DNA of 36,298 bases from Aquibacillus albus (GCF_016908325.1 NZ_JAFBDR010000034.1:1-36298), one strand, 5' to 3'; counted from the first letter of the stretch, positions 9,551-18,032 are shown. Numbers and translations: made by a program. Notes: generated by a model not told the origin, from the letters alone.

Positions 9551-10693
9551 ATGACGAAAGGAAAACAGTGGTCACCAGAGTGGGAGTCCTTTCAAGATCG
9601 GTTTACGGATGTAACAATTACCCAGCTTACGAACTATACCGGTCATAGTCATCACCTGTATTTCACTGAAAATGGCTGGTATAAAAATGGAAATAAGCTG
9701 TTATTTTGTTCTGATCGAGAAAATAAAACGAACTTATTTAGTATCGATCTTCGTACGGGAGATATTCTTCAATTAACGGACCATGATCAAACGTTTGGTA
9801 GTTTATCACCGTGTTTACATCCGAGTGGTGATAGGGCCTATTTTAGAAGAAATCAAAAAATCATAGAAATTAACCTTCAGACGTTGGATGAGCAGTTGTT
9901 GTATGAGGGACCAGCGTCTCTTATCGGTGGTAATTTAAATTGTACGGCAGATGGAAAATATGTGATTACATGCAATCGTGAAGACTTTTCCAATCAATTT
10001 AAGATTGACCTTGGAAATGGCTATGTTGGTCATCGGGAGTTAATGGAAGCGAAACCAAAGGCCCAAATTATCAAAATTTCGACTGAGGATGGCACTAGTG
10101 AAATTGTTTATGAGGAAGAAAATTTTATTACCCACATCAATACATCACCACAAAAAAGCGATTTGATTACGTTTTGCCATGAAGGACCATGGCAACTGGT
10201 CGATCACCGTATATGGGGACTTGATTTGGAAACAGGGGATGCATGGAAAATTCGAGAGCGTAAAGAGGAACAGGAAATGGTCGGGCATGAATACTGGCAC
10301 CCAGACGGTGAACACATTGGGTATCATGGCTTTAGAAAAAATGGAACAGCATTTTTCGGAAAGATCAGCTATGATAATAAGAATATGGAAGAGATAGAGT
10401 TTGCTTTTCGAAACTGGCATGCCCATTCGCACGGCTTTTCCAAAGTGGTCGTCGATGGAAGAGCTCCGTCTGATAAACTAGTCATTTGGAGTAGGCAAGA
10501 TGGAGAATTTTCCGGTCCAAAATTATTATGTGAACACCGGTGCAGCTTCCACGTCCAAAAAGTCCACGCCCACCCCAGATTTAGCCCAGATGGAAAGAAA
10601 TTATTATTTACTAGTGATAAAAATGGCTATGGAAACCTGTATTTAATTGATTTGCCGGAGGATATTGATGCATTGCCGGATTATACGATATAA
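9551..10693 (+). CDS. PL22-type oligogalacturonate lyase
   Basis: This 380-residue protein resembles cytoplasmic oligogalacturonate lyases, which cleave short galacturonides by beta-elimination. It has the family's N-terminal pattern (TNYTGHSHHLYFTENGW) and repeated beta-propeller blades with TolB-like signatures such as LLFCSDRENKTNLF, LTDHDQTFGSLSPC and FSPDGKKLLFTSDKNG. Conserved His residues recur (HSHHLYF, GHEYWHPDGEHIGYHG, NWHAHSHG), as expected for a family using a His-coordinated metal. ATG at 9551 follows AGGGGAG; a TTG at 9542 is too close to it. It is the last gene of the catabolic run and is followed by repeats and a terminator. It is the strongest sign that uronic acid oligomers are a substrate. 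Confidence 0.85.
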   Translation: MTKGKQWSPEWESFQDRFTDVTITQLTNYTGHSHHLYFTENGWYKNGNKLLFCSDRENKTNLFSIDLRTGDILQLTDHDQTFGSLSPCLHPSGDRAYFRRNQKIIEINLQTLDEQLLYEGPASLIGGNLNCTADGKYVITCNREDFSNQFKIDLGNGYVGHRELMEAKPKAQIIKISTEDGTSEIVYEEENFITHINTSPQKSDLITFCHEGPWQLVDHRIWGLDLETGDAWKIRERKEEQEMVGHEYWHPDGEHIGYHGFRKNGTAFFGKISYDNKNMEEIEFAFRNWHAHSHGFSKVVVDGRAPSDKLVIWSRQDGEFSGPKLLCEHRCSFHVQKVHAHPRFSPDGKKLLFTSDKNGYGNLYLIDLPEDIDALPDYTI

Positions 10694-10753
10694 AAGAACG
10701 AGGTAGTGTGCCAAATGGTGCGCTGCCTTTTATTAATTGGGGTTGGTGCGGTG

Positions 10754-10795
10754 TTTATGCGCACGGATCGCGGCTCTACTAAGTATATACGCACC
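10754..10795 (+). repeat. Degenerate copy of the 42-bp TGCGCA repeat family
   Basis: TTTATGCGCACGGATCG closely matches units of the array at 20679-20900, and a second related motif, ATACGCACC, lies about 30 bases later. It is in the untranslated space after the lyase gene. The match is partial, so this is either an old copy or a chance resemblance to a common motif. Confidence 0.4.
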
Positions 10796-10804
10796 GCCAC
10801 CTTA

Positions 10805-10865
10805 GGGACAGAGGGACAAGGGACCTGTCCCTCTGTCCCATCCTCCCTCTGTCCCACCTCTGTCC
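10805..10865. repeat. Long perfect hairpin of the GGGACA/TGTCCC repeat type
   Basis: A 14-bp arm at 10805-10818 (GGGACAGAGGGACA) pairs perfectly with 10826-10839, leaving a 7-base loop. Two more TGTCCC units follow, at 10850-10865. It lacks a T-run, so it is not a classical terminator, though it would stabilise the 3' end of the upstream transcript. An apparent ORF through here (10706-10987) is repeat-derived and not considered a gene. Confidence 0.8.
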
Positions 10866-10948
10866 CATGTCAAAAACTCTCACCAACTATTCGTCGACGT
10901 TTCGATTGTTGTTTCAACAGTATACGACACAGCTTAACAAAAACTGCT

Positions 10949-10979
10949 AACCCCTTGGGGCACAAGGGGTTTATCTTTG
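10949..10979 (+). terminator. Rho-independent terminator of the catabolic run
   Basis: AACCCCTTG (10949-10957) and CAAGGGGTT (10963-10971) form a perfect 9-bp stem with a 5-base loop, followed by a T-rich stretch (TATCTTTGT). It lies about 250 bp after the PL22 gene and ahead of the promoter of the large regulator. Confidence 0.65.
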
Positions 10980-11011
10980 TAAAATAATATCAAAATTTTC
11001 TGAAAATGTAT

Positions 11012-11039
11012 TTGAAAAATTGTATAACTTTGGTAATAT
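11012..11039 (+). promoter_or_regulatory. Candidate sigma-A promoter of the large regulator gene
   Basis: TTGAAA (11012-11017) and TAATAT (11034-11039) are separated by 16 bases, 47 bases before the start codon. The spacer contains TATAACTTTGG (11023-11033), which recurs before the phosphatase gene at 15851-15861. Confidence 0.4.
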
Positions 11040-11085
11040 ATGTTCTATCATCAAAATTTAAATAATTTTGGGGGGAATAATCTGA

Positions 11086-14000
11086 ATGAGTGAATGGGAA
11101 GAAATTGGGTTGGCTTGGCGGCTTGGGGATTTTGATTATGTGAAAGCACTTCATGTATCTTCAGAAAGTAATGTGTTATTACGGAAAGAGATAGGTAATT
11201 CGAATCATTCGTCGGTGCAACTAAAAAAAGAACTTCGTGAACACCTACGATTGAAATTACCGAATGTGTTGCATCCTAAGTCAGTGGTAGAAGATGGTTT
11301 AGTTTTTGAATATGCGGAAGGTAGACCAATTATACAAGCATTGAAACATAAGGAATTATCTACTACAGATACACTAGATATCGCTATACAACTCGTCGAA
11401 ACCTTACACGAATTCCACAAGCAAAAGAACATTCACTTCACAGTTATTCCTGAACAAATCATTCTAAAGAATAATAAACAAATTAAAATATTACCGCTAC
11501 CGTATATGGAGAAACAACTTCATAGTAAGTATCAAGCGCCGGAAGCAATCATTCATAAAGGAAAAAACTATGATGAACGTTCCGACTTGTACAAGCTCGG
11601 TTTGTTGTTGTATGAGCTGTTCACAAATGGCAAAGATCCTTTTCCGGGGAATAAGGATGTCGATTGGAGACACAATCATATTGCGGTTGAACCGATTCCG
11701 TTAACGCGAATGAACCGTATGATTCCTAAAATGATCAACAATATTGTTGTGACACTTTTGCAAAAAAATCCTGAAAAACGATATCAATGCAGTGAGCACT
11801 TAGCTAAGGATTTGTTCATCTGTTTGAAGGAATTAAGTGAGCTAGGCACTATACAGCCGTTTCGTCTGTCATTAGGGTCATTTTCTGGTGATTTTTCTAT
11901 TCCAACTGCTTTTTATGGAAGAGAAAAGGAAATCAATGATTTGTATGATGTGTTTCAGCGCGCGGCATTTGGCTCGACGGAATTAGTTATGTTAAGTGGT
12001 TCAGCTGGTATCGGAAAAACGACGCTAGTAAAAAATCAATTCAAGTCGATGATCCAAAATAGAGCTTATTTTGGTTATGGTAAATTTGATCAATTGCATA
12101 AAAACATCCCGTATACATCGTTGATTGATGCTTTTCGTGGTATTATCACACAAATTTTAATGCAATCAAATGATCAGGTGGAGGAATGGAAAAATAGTTT
12201 ACAGCAGGCACTCGGAAAAAACGGCAGAATTTTAACGGATGTCATTCCTGAGTTAGTCGCACTTGTTGGGGAACAGCCGCCTGTAGAGGTTCTTTCGGAT
12301 AGGGAATCGGAAAATCGGTTTGTCCAGGTGTTTAATAAATTTGTCCAAGTATTTGCTAGTGTAGACCATCCTTTAGTTTTATTTCTTGATGATATTCATT
12401 GGGCTGATTATGGTTCCCTTCGACTCATATACTCCTTGTTAACAGATTCGCATAGTCAGCGGTTTTTAGTAATCGCATCGTGCAGACATCATGAAATTGA
12501 GGCATTTGATAAAGCATATGAACGCCATAAAGGTATTGACAAGTATGGGGTAGGGCTTACTGAATTAGAATTACCGAACTTATCTATAGCAGAAGTAGAG
12601 CAATTTGTCGTTGATACACTAGAATGTGAATTCGCAGATTGTCGAGGCTTGGCACGATTGGTTTACCGAAAGACTGCAGGAAACCCTTTTTATATGAAGC
12701 AATTATTAAGGCTGATTCATTCTAAGCAATGGATTCAATTTGATGCTGCCTTACAAAAGTGGAAATGGGATGAGTTGGCAATACAAGCGGTAAAGGACCA
12801 AGACCATATTATTGAACACATGGTGAAAAAAATTCATCAGTCTCCTGCCAATTTAACGGAGGTTTTGAAGAAGGCTGCTTGTTTAGGAAATGGATTTTAC
12901 GAGGAGGATCTCGAGCGTTTTTCCAGCTTTTCATTAGATGAGCTAAAAGAGGGGCTATTGTTGGCGCAGCAGGAAGGATTAATTCTTGCTCCAAACAGTG
13001 ATCATGGGCATAAACGCTATCAATTTTTTCATGACCGCATTCAACAAATTGCTTATTCTTTCATTGATGAAACAGAGAAACAAACGATTCATTTAGCAAT
13101 TGGTAGATTTCTCAGTCAAATGATAGAAACAGATAATGTTTTGTTTAAGACGGTCAACCACTATAATCGGGGAAAAGCGTTAATCACTAATCTAGAGGAA
13201 AAAGAAAAGCTATTACGATTGAATCATCAAGCTGCAAGAAAGGCAAAAAGCTCAGCAGCCTATGATACAGCGGAATTTTATTATCGAAATGCAATCAGCT
13301 TTATTGACGTAAACAAATGGATCCATTCATTTACCTATTGCTACCAGCTTTATTTAGAACTTTCCAATATTGAATACCTTTGTGGAAATATCGAACAAGC
13401 AAAATCGATTAATCAAGAGCTGCTTGGGATAGCGCGAAATTGGGAAGAAGCAGCACTCGTCTATAAGCAAAAAATTACGAAGCGAATTAGTCAAGGCAAT
13501 TATAAAGAGGCAATGGAAATCGGGCTGCAATGTCTTCGTGATAAAGGTATTCATATCGCTGCCTCGCCTGATGAGGAAACAGTAAAGCGAGCAATCAAAC
13601 AAACGAAATCCTTGTTTCCGAGCGGGTTTGAATCGTTACGGGATATTCCAGATGTAACCGATACGGATATGAAAATTGCAATGGACATCTTGTTTGAACT
13701 AATGGTACCAGCCTTCTTCCATCAAAGAGATGTTTTCATTTTACTTATTCATACCTTTATTGAACTCATTTTAGAGCATGGAAAAGTAGATATAGCTCCA
13801 GCGGTTTATGCGGCTTATGGTGTGTTATTATGTGCAGAGCTGGATGAAGTTGAGAAAAGCTATGAGATTGGAAAAATTGCAGTTGAATTAGCTGACCAGG
13901 AGGGGTTTCCATCCGTCCAGTGCAAAGTATATGTCTTGTTTGGAGGGGTAATTTGCCAATGGTACAAGGATGGGACTCGTGGGGAATCCTACCTGAAAAA

Positions 14001-15696
14001 AGCGATCGATTTAGGGCTGAGTGTTGGGGATTATGTGTATACCGGTATGGCTGTTGCTGCTCATATTAACACGATTTACACTTGGAAATCGTTAGATCAA
14101 ATGATTGATGTGAATAAAAAGCATCTCGGTGTCCTAGAGCAAATCAAGGATAGCTATACACAAAACAGTGCTAGTGCCTATATTCAATTTGCTCGTTGCC
14201 TACAAGGGCTAACAGATAATCCGCTTACATTGAATGACACGTTTTTTAATGAGGATCAATTTATCAAAACAGCTCAATTAGATGATCGAGGCAGGTACAC
14301 GCTTTTTCAATATTACACGTATAAAATGCAAATTTGTTTTATCCACGGCAGCTATCGAAAAGCGGTGGAATATGCAAAACAAGCGGAAAACTATTTGCAA
14401 AACGTTCAGCATCTGACCCATTATGGGGAGTATCTTTTTTATAAAGCATTAGCGATATTGCAAGCATGGTATCAATGGGATGGGGCAGAGCAAAAACAGC
14501 TACTCCGAGATATGGCAAAAATTTTGCGTCAATTTTCATTCTGGAGGCAGAACAACAGCATGGCGTTTGAACATAAGGAATGGTTATTGCGTGCGGAATA
14601 TGCTAGAATGCAAGATTTTCCAGATAAAGCAGACCTGCTGTACAAGCATGCCATCGAATCAGCGAAAAAGAGCCAATACGGCCGGAATCTTGCCATTGCT
14701 TATGAATTAGCAGGTCGCTTTTACCTTCAATTTGGAAAAGAAAGTGAAGCGAAACATCACTTGGAGAAAGCGGTGGTTGCTTACACGAAGTGGGGAGCAA
14801 AGCCTAAGGCAACAGCGATAAAGGAAACGTATCCAGAATATTTTGGAGTGGAAAATGTAGACGAGCTGCCGGATGAAACAGAAAATAATCCGGTTCTGCT
14901 GCAGCATGAGTTAGAAGCGTATCCAATGACAAACCTGGGTAACATCATGAAAGCATCGGAATCTTTATCCGAAGAAATGGACTTCAACTATTCGTTAAAG
15001 GAATTAATGTTTTCGGTTAAGCGTGAATCATTGGCTGAAAAAGGGGTGCTTTTTACAAAAGAAGCAGATGAAATCATCGTAACGGCGATAGTAAAAGGGA
15101 CGACGGAGTTTTCCTTCTTGTCACAACGAATGGAAGAATCTAACGAGGTTCCACAGCAGATTGTTAGATTTGTCGATCGGACGAAGCAAGTGTTTATCAT
15201 TGATGATATAGCTCATCATGAGGCTTATCACCGAGATCCCTATATCCGAAAGCAGATGCCCAGGTCGATTCTATGTTTGCCGCTGATGATTCAAGGGCAG
15301 TATAAAGGGATTCTTTATTTGGAAAATCGCTGGATTGCTAATCTGTTTTCAGACGAACTAGCGAACGTCGTTAAATACCTTGGTACACAAGCGATGTTTG
15401 TAACAAGACTATTGGAAACCTTTAATTCTAGTGAACCAAAGCGAGAACCAAGTACTGCTGCGATTGAAGAGGCAAATCCAGAAATGATGATTTTTGACGA
15501 ACTGACCGATCGGGAATTAGAAATTATTAATTTAATGGCGGCAGGCCTTTCGAATCAGGAAATCGCACGTACCCTTGGACTAAAAGTTGGTACAATTAAA
15601 GTCCATAATCATAACATTTTCTCTAAATTAGACGTCAATCGACGAACAAAAGCAGTGTTTAAAGCAAAAGAATTAAAATTAATCGATCGAATGTAA
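11086..15696 (+). CDS. Giant LuxR-type regulator: pseudokinase, AAA ATPase, helical repeats, GAF, HTH
   Basis: A 1536-residue transcriptional regulator. Residues about 1-260 form a Ser/Thr-kinase-like domain that keeps the APE-like YQAPE and the SDLYKLGLLLYEL helix. It lacks the catalytic HRD Asp (HFTVIPEQI instead) and a DFG motif, so it is probably a pseudokinase. An STAND/AAA ATPase follows, with Walker A GSAGIGKTT (305-313) and Walker B LFLDD (D435, D436). Residues about 650-1270 are helical, TPR-like repeats. A GAF domain spans about 1300-1440 and a LuxR/GerE HTH the last 65 residues (LTDRELEIINLM...GTIKVH). GGGGGG precedes the ATG. It has its own promoter and terminator, so it is monocistronic. 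The position between the uronate catabolic run and polysaccharide precursor genes suggests control of one of them; the signal is unknown. Confidence 0.85.
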   Translation: MSEWEEIGLAWRLGDFDYVKALHVSSESNVLLRKEIGNSNHSSVQLKKELREHLRLKLPNVLHPKSVVEDGLVFEYAEGRPIIQALKHKELSTTDTLDIAIQLVETLHEFHKQKNIHFTVIPEQIILKNNKQIKILPLPYMEKQLHSKYQAPEAIIHKGKNYDERSDLYKLGLLLYELFTNGKDPFPGNKDVDWRHNHIAVEPIPLTRMNRMIPKMINNIVVTLLQKNPEKRYQCSEHLAKDLFICLKELSELGTIQPFRLSLGSFSGDFSIPTAFYGREKEINDLYDVFQRAAFGSTELVMLSGSAGIGKTTLVKNQFKSMIQNRAYFGYGKFDQLHKNIPYTSLIDAFRGIITQILMQSNDQVEEWKNSLQQALGKNGRILTDVIPELVALVGEQPPVEVLSDRESENRFVQVFNKFVQVFASVDHPLVLFLDDIHWADYGSLRLIYSLLTDSHSQRFLVIASCRHHEIEAFDKAYERHKGIDKYGVGLTELELPNLSIAEVEQFVVDTLECEFADCRGLARLVYRKTAGNPFYMKQLLRLIHSKQWIQFDAALQKWKWDELAIQAVKDQDHIIEHMVKKIHQSPANLTEVLKKAACLGNGFYEEDLERFSSFSLDELKEGLLLAQQEGLILAPNSDHGHKRYQFFHDRIQQIAYSFIDETEKQTIHLAIGRFLSQMIETDNVLFKTVNHYNRGKALITNLEEKEKLLRLNHQAARKAKSSAAYDTAEFYYRNAISFIDVNKWIHSFTYCYQLYLELSNIEYLCGNIEQAKSINQELLGIARNWEEAALVYKQKITKRISQGNYKEAMEIGLQCLRDKGIHIAASPDEETVKRAIKQTKSLFPSGFESLRDIPDVTDTDMKIAMDILFELMVPAFFHQRDVFILLIHTFIELILEHGKVDIAPAVYAAYGVLLCAELDEVEKSYEIGKIAVELADQEGFPSVQCKVYVLFGGVICQWYKDGTRGESYLKKAIDLGLSVGDYVYTGMAVAAHINTIYTWKSLDQMIDVNKKHLGVLEQIKDSYTQNSASAYIQFARCLQGLTDNPLTLNDTFFNEDQFIKTAQLDDRGRYTLFQYYTYKMQICFIHGSYRKAVEYAKQAENYLQNVQHLTHYGEYLFYKALAILQAWYQWDGAEQKQLLRDMAKILRQFSFWRQNNSMAFEHKEWLLRAEYARMQDFPDKADLLYKHAIESAKKSQYGRNLAIAYELAGRFYLQFGKESEAKHHLEKAVVAYTKWGAKPKATAIKETYPEYFGVENVDELPDETENNPVLLQHELEAYPMTNLGNIMKASESLSEEMDFNYSLKELMFSVKRESLAEKGVLFTKEADEIIVTAIVKGTTEFSFLSQRMEESNEVPQQIVRFVDRTKQVFIIDDIAHHEAYHRDPYIRKQMPRSILCLPLMIQGQYKGILYLENRWIANLFSDELANVVKYLGTQAMFVTRLLETFNSSEPKREPSTAAIEEANPEMMIFDELTDRELEIINLMAAGLSNQEIARTLGLKVGTIKVHNHNIFSKLDVNRRTKAVFKAKELKLIDRM

Positions 15697-15733
15697 AAAG
15701 CAGGATGCCCTTTGGTAATCCTGCTTTTTTTTT
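15696..15733 (+). terminator. Strong Rho-independent terminator
   Basis: AAAAGCAGGAT (15696-15706) pairs perfectly with ATCCTGCTTTT (15718-15728) around an 11-base loop and runs into a T-tract to 15733. It begins in the stop codon of the large regulator. Confidence 0.9.
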
Positions 15734-15752
15734 GCGCGAGGCGGGAGAAGGA

Positions 15753-15780
15753 GGGGTCAGACCCCTAGGGGTCTGACCCC
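15753..15780. repeat. Perfect 28-bp palindrome made of two GGGGTC repeats
   Basis: GGGGTCAGACCCC (15753-15765) and GGGGTCTGACCCC (15768-15780) lie head to head around TA, giving a perfect 28-bp palindrome. It lies 20 bp after the T-tract of the regulator's terminator. Confidence 0.85.
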
Positions 15781-15835
15781 CCTACCCCTTCTCTTTCTTT
15801 TTATAAGAAAATTAAGATATTGTGCAGAATATTGA

Positions 15836-15861
15836 AGAAAAAGCGTTTTCTATAACTTTGG
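15836..15861. promoter_or_regulatory. Candidate control site before the phosphatase gene
   Basis: AGAAAA (15836-15841) and TTTTCT (15846-15851) flank AGCG, giving a loosely cre-like palindrome. It abuts TATAACTTTGG (15851-15861), which is also present upstream of the large regulator and is followed in both places by ATATATG. This suggests a shared promoter or operator type. Confidence 0.3.
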
Positions 15862-15992
15862 ATATATGGAATTTAACTTTTCCTTTGATATAACTAAGTC
15901 TAAGGAAATGAAAATGTTACATAAAATCACAATGATGGGGAGCTAATGGGTCCTTATAAGGAAAGATAAAGATAAAAAGTAGGTGTAAGCGC

Positions 15993-16760
15993 ATGATTGA
16001 CATACATTGTCACATATTACCTGGTATGGATGATGGTCCAGAGGATTATAGAAGTAGTCTTAACATGGCGAAAGCTGCTGTCGATCAAGGGATTCATACG
16101 ATTATCGCCACCCCTCATCATCGAAACGGCTCCTTTAACAACAATAAAGAGTCTATTTTAAAGAAAGTAAGTCAATTAAATGAGTTTTTGTATGCTGAGC
16201 AAGTACCGATTACGATTCTCCCAGGACAAGAAACAAGAATTTATGGTGAGATGACAGAAGATATCCTTTATGGCTCGATACTCCCGTTAATTGATATAAG
16301 TGAATATGTTTTCGTTGAATTGCCGTTTGGTAATGTTCCGAGATATACGAGTGAACTGTTTTTTGATTTAAAGTTACATGGGTATACACCCATAATCGTA
16401 CACCCGGAACGAAATAGAGACTTCCTAGAGCGGCCAGAGAAATTATATGAATTGGTGAAAAACGGTGCATTAACACAGATTACTGCTAGCAGTCTTAATG
16501 GTAGATGGGGGAAAAAAGTAAAGGTGTTAAGTGAACAATTCATTCATGCCAACCTTGTCCATTTCATTGCTTCTGATGCCCATAATACGACGAGCCGTCC
16601 ATTTGAATTAAGCGACGCTTATGAACAAATAAAAAGGTATTACGGAAATGAATTATTATTTTATTTTATGGAAAATTGTGAGCTATTAATTAACGGAGAG
16701 ACAATTCATCAGTTAGAACCAAATCCGGTAAGGAAGAGAAAAATACTAGGTTTATTTTAA
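15993..16760 (+). CDS. ywqE: YwqE/CpsB-type manganese-dependent tyrosine-protein phosphatase
   Basis: This 255-residue PHP-fold phosphatase should dephosphorylate bacterial tyrosine kinases or their targets that govern capsule and exopolysaccharide synthesis. The metal-binding motifs of the family are visible: IDIHCHILPGMDDG at the N-terminus, ATPHHRNG, GQETRIYGEM, VHPERN and IASDAHN near the C-terminus. Length matches YwqE. The start follows AGGTG by about 7 bases. No tyrosine kinase or modulator gene (YwqC/YwqD type) is adjacent, which is unusual. The next genes are a structured RNA candidate, galE and pgcA, so the phosphatase heads a polysaccharide-precursor group. Confidence 0.9.
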   Translation: MIDIHCHILPGMDDGPEDYRSSLNMAKAAVDQGIHTIIATPHHRNGSFNNNKESILKKVSQLNEFLYAEQVPITILPGQETRIYGEMTEDILYGSILPLIDISEYVFVELPFGNVPRYTSELFFDLKLHGYTPIIVHPERNRDFLERPEKLYELVKNGALTQITASSLNGRWGKKVKVLSEQFIHANLVHFIASDAHNTTSRPFELSDAYEQIKRYYGNELLFYFMENCELLINGETIHQLEPNPVRKRKILGLF

Positions 16761-16840
16761 CTCATGAAGATAAAAATGAAGAAAATAAGTACAAAAATAA
16801 CGTTTTACTGATGATTAATAACTGAATATTCTGAATTATA

Positions 16841-16973
16841 TATTGGTGATGTCTCCTTACCCTTATCAATGGAGATACTCGATCATGCTGTGGGTCGGAA
16901 AATACCAGAACCTTAGCGCTAGTCTGCGGTAGTGTGGTGTGAGGAAGGGTTCAATGCCCTGTGTACATATTGC
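16841..16973 (+). ncRNA. Candidate structured leader RNA with a pseudoknot, possibly EAR (epsC) type
   Basis: TCTCC (16852-16856) pairs with GGAGA (16871-16875). The loop contains ACCCTT (16859-16864), complementary to AAGGGT (16945-16950), which makes a long-range pseudoknot. CCTTA (16911-16915) pairs with TGAGG (16940-16944), enclosing CGCTA (16917-16921) with TAGTG (16930-16934). ATGT (16849-16852) and ACAT (16965-16968) could close the base. The element lies in a 273-bp gap between a tyrosine phosphatase gene and galE. In B. subtilis, EAR, a processive antitermination RNA, lies between a tyrosine-kinase gene and a UDP-sugar epimerase gene in the eps operon. Structure is seen in the sequence; the family name is inference and was not checked against a covariance model. 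Confidence 0.5.
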
Positions 16974-17033
16974 TAACAATCTTTATCAGTCAAATTTTAT
17001 TTTAAAGTTTTAATAGAAAGGAGTTAATCATAA

Positions 17034-18032
17034 ATGACAATCCTTGTAACAGGCGGAGCAGGATATATTGGAAGCCATACTGTTTTACATTTAAAGGAAC
17101 AAGGAGAAGAAGTCGTTGTTTTGGATAATTTATCAAGGGGGCACCTAGATGCATTATTCGAAGCACCCTTTTATGAAGGAGACCTCCACGATGAGAAGCT
17201 TTTAGATGAAATATTTCACACCTATGATATTGATGCGGTTATTCATTTTGCTGCAAGTTCTCAAGTTGGAGAAAGTGTAGAGGATCCGCTTAAGTATTAT
17301 GAAAATAATGTAATCGGGACCTTTCATCTAATCAGGAAAATGGTTCAGCACAATGTAAACCGGATTGTTTTTTCATCAACAGCCGCAATCTATGGGGATC
17401 CTGAATTCATTCCAGTAGGTGAAACGAATGCTACAATCCCGACAAATCCTTATGGGGAAACGAAGCTTGCTATTGAAAAAATGCTTCAATGGAGTGATCA
17501 GGCTTACGGATTAAAATCGGTAAGCCTGCGTTATTTTAATGCAGCAGGGGCTGATCCTCAAGGAAGAATTGGCGAGGATCATGATCCTGAAACACATCTT
17601 ATCCCGATTGTTTTACAGGTTGCGTTAGGACAACGAGAACAGGTGAACATTTTTGGTGATGATTATCCAACAGAAGATGGGACATGTATCCGTGACTATA
17701 TTCATGTGATGGATTTAGCGGAGGCACATTATTTAGCAGTGAAAAAGCTAAAAGAAACAAATGAAAGTGCTGTGTATAACTTGGGGAATGGGCAAGGCTT
17801 CTCTGTTAAACAAGTAATTGAAACATGTGAGAGGGTGACTGGAGTATTTATTCCTTCGACTGTTTCCTTTCGACGGACAGGCGATCCAGCCGTCTTAGTT
17901 GCTGCTTCTGATAAGGCAAGAGGGGAATTGAAATGGATCCCGCAGTACCCAAGTTTAGAGGCGATTGTTTCACATGCTTGGGATTGGCATAAAAGCTATC
18001 CATATGGGTTTCAAACAAAGCTTCCAACGTAA
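17034..18032 (+). CDS. galE: UDP-glucose 4-epimerase
   Basis: This enzyme interconverts UDP-glucose and UDP-galactose using bound NAD, supplying galactose units for polysaccharide or allowing galactose use. Visible features are the GGAGYIGSH nucleotide-binding loop at the N-terminus, the FSSTAAIYG strand, and the catalytic YxxxK (YGETK, Y140 and K144). The usual RYFNAAGADP and EDGTCIRDYIHV segments are also present. Its 332 residues match GalE. AAAGGAG precedes the ATG. It lies after the candidate structured RNA and 30 bp before pgcA, so these two genes likely share a transcript that the RNA could control. Confidence 0.95.
   Translation: MTILVTGGAGYIGSHTVLHLKEQGEEVVVLDNLSRGHLDALFEAPFYEGDLHDEKLLDEIFHTYDIDAVIHFAASSQVGESVEDPLKYYENNVIGTFHLIRKMVQHNVNRIVFSSTAAIYGDPEFIPVGETNATIPTNPYGETKLAIEKMLQWSDQAYGLKSVSLRYFNAAGADPQGRIGEDHDPETHLIPIVLQVALGQREQVNIFGDDYPTEDGTCIRDYIHVMDLAEAHYLAVKKLKETNESAVYNLGNGQGFSVKQVIETCERVTGVFIPSTVSFRRTGDPAVLVAASDKARGELKWIPQYPSLEAIVSHAWDWHKSYPYGFQTKLPT

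Noticed and set aside
10706-10987. 93-residue open frame after the lyase gene
   Set aside because: It is made of palindromic repeats and runs through a terminator, with no ribosome binding site or recognisable domain.
16841-16973. Cyclic-di-GMP or cyclic-di-AMP riboswitch
   Set aside because: The conserved core sequences I know for those classes are not visible; the pseudoknot and gene context point elsewhere.
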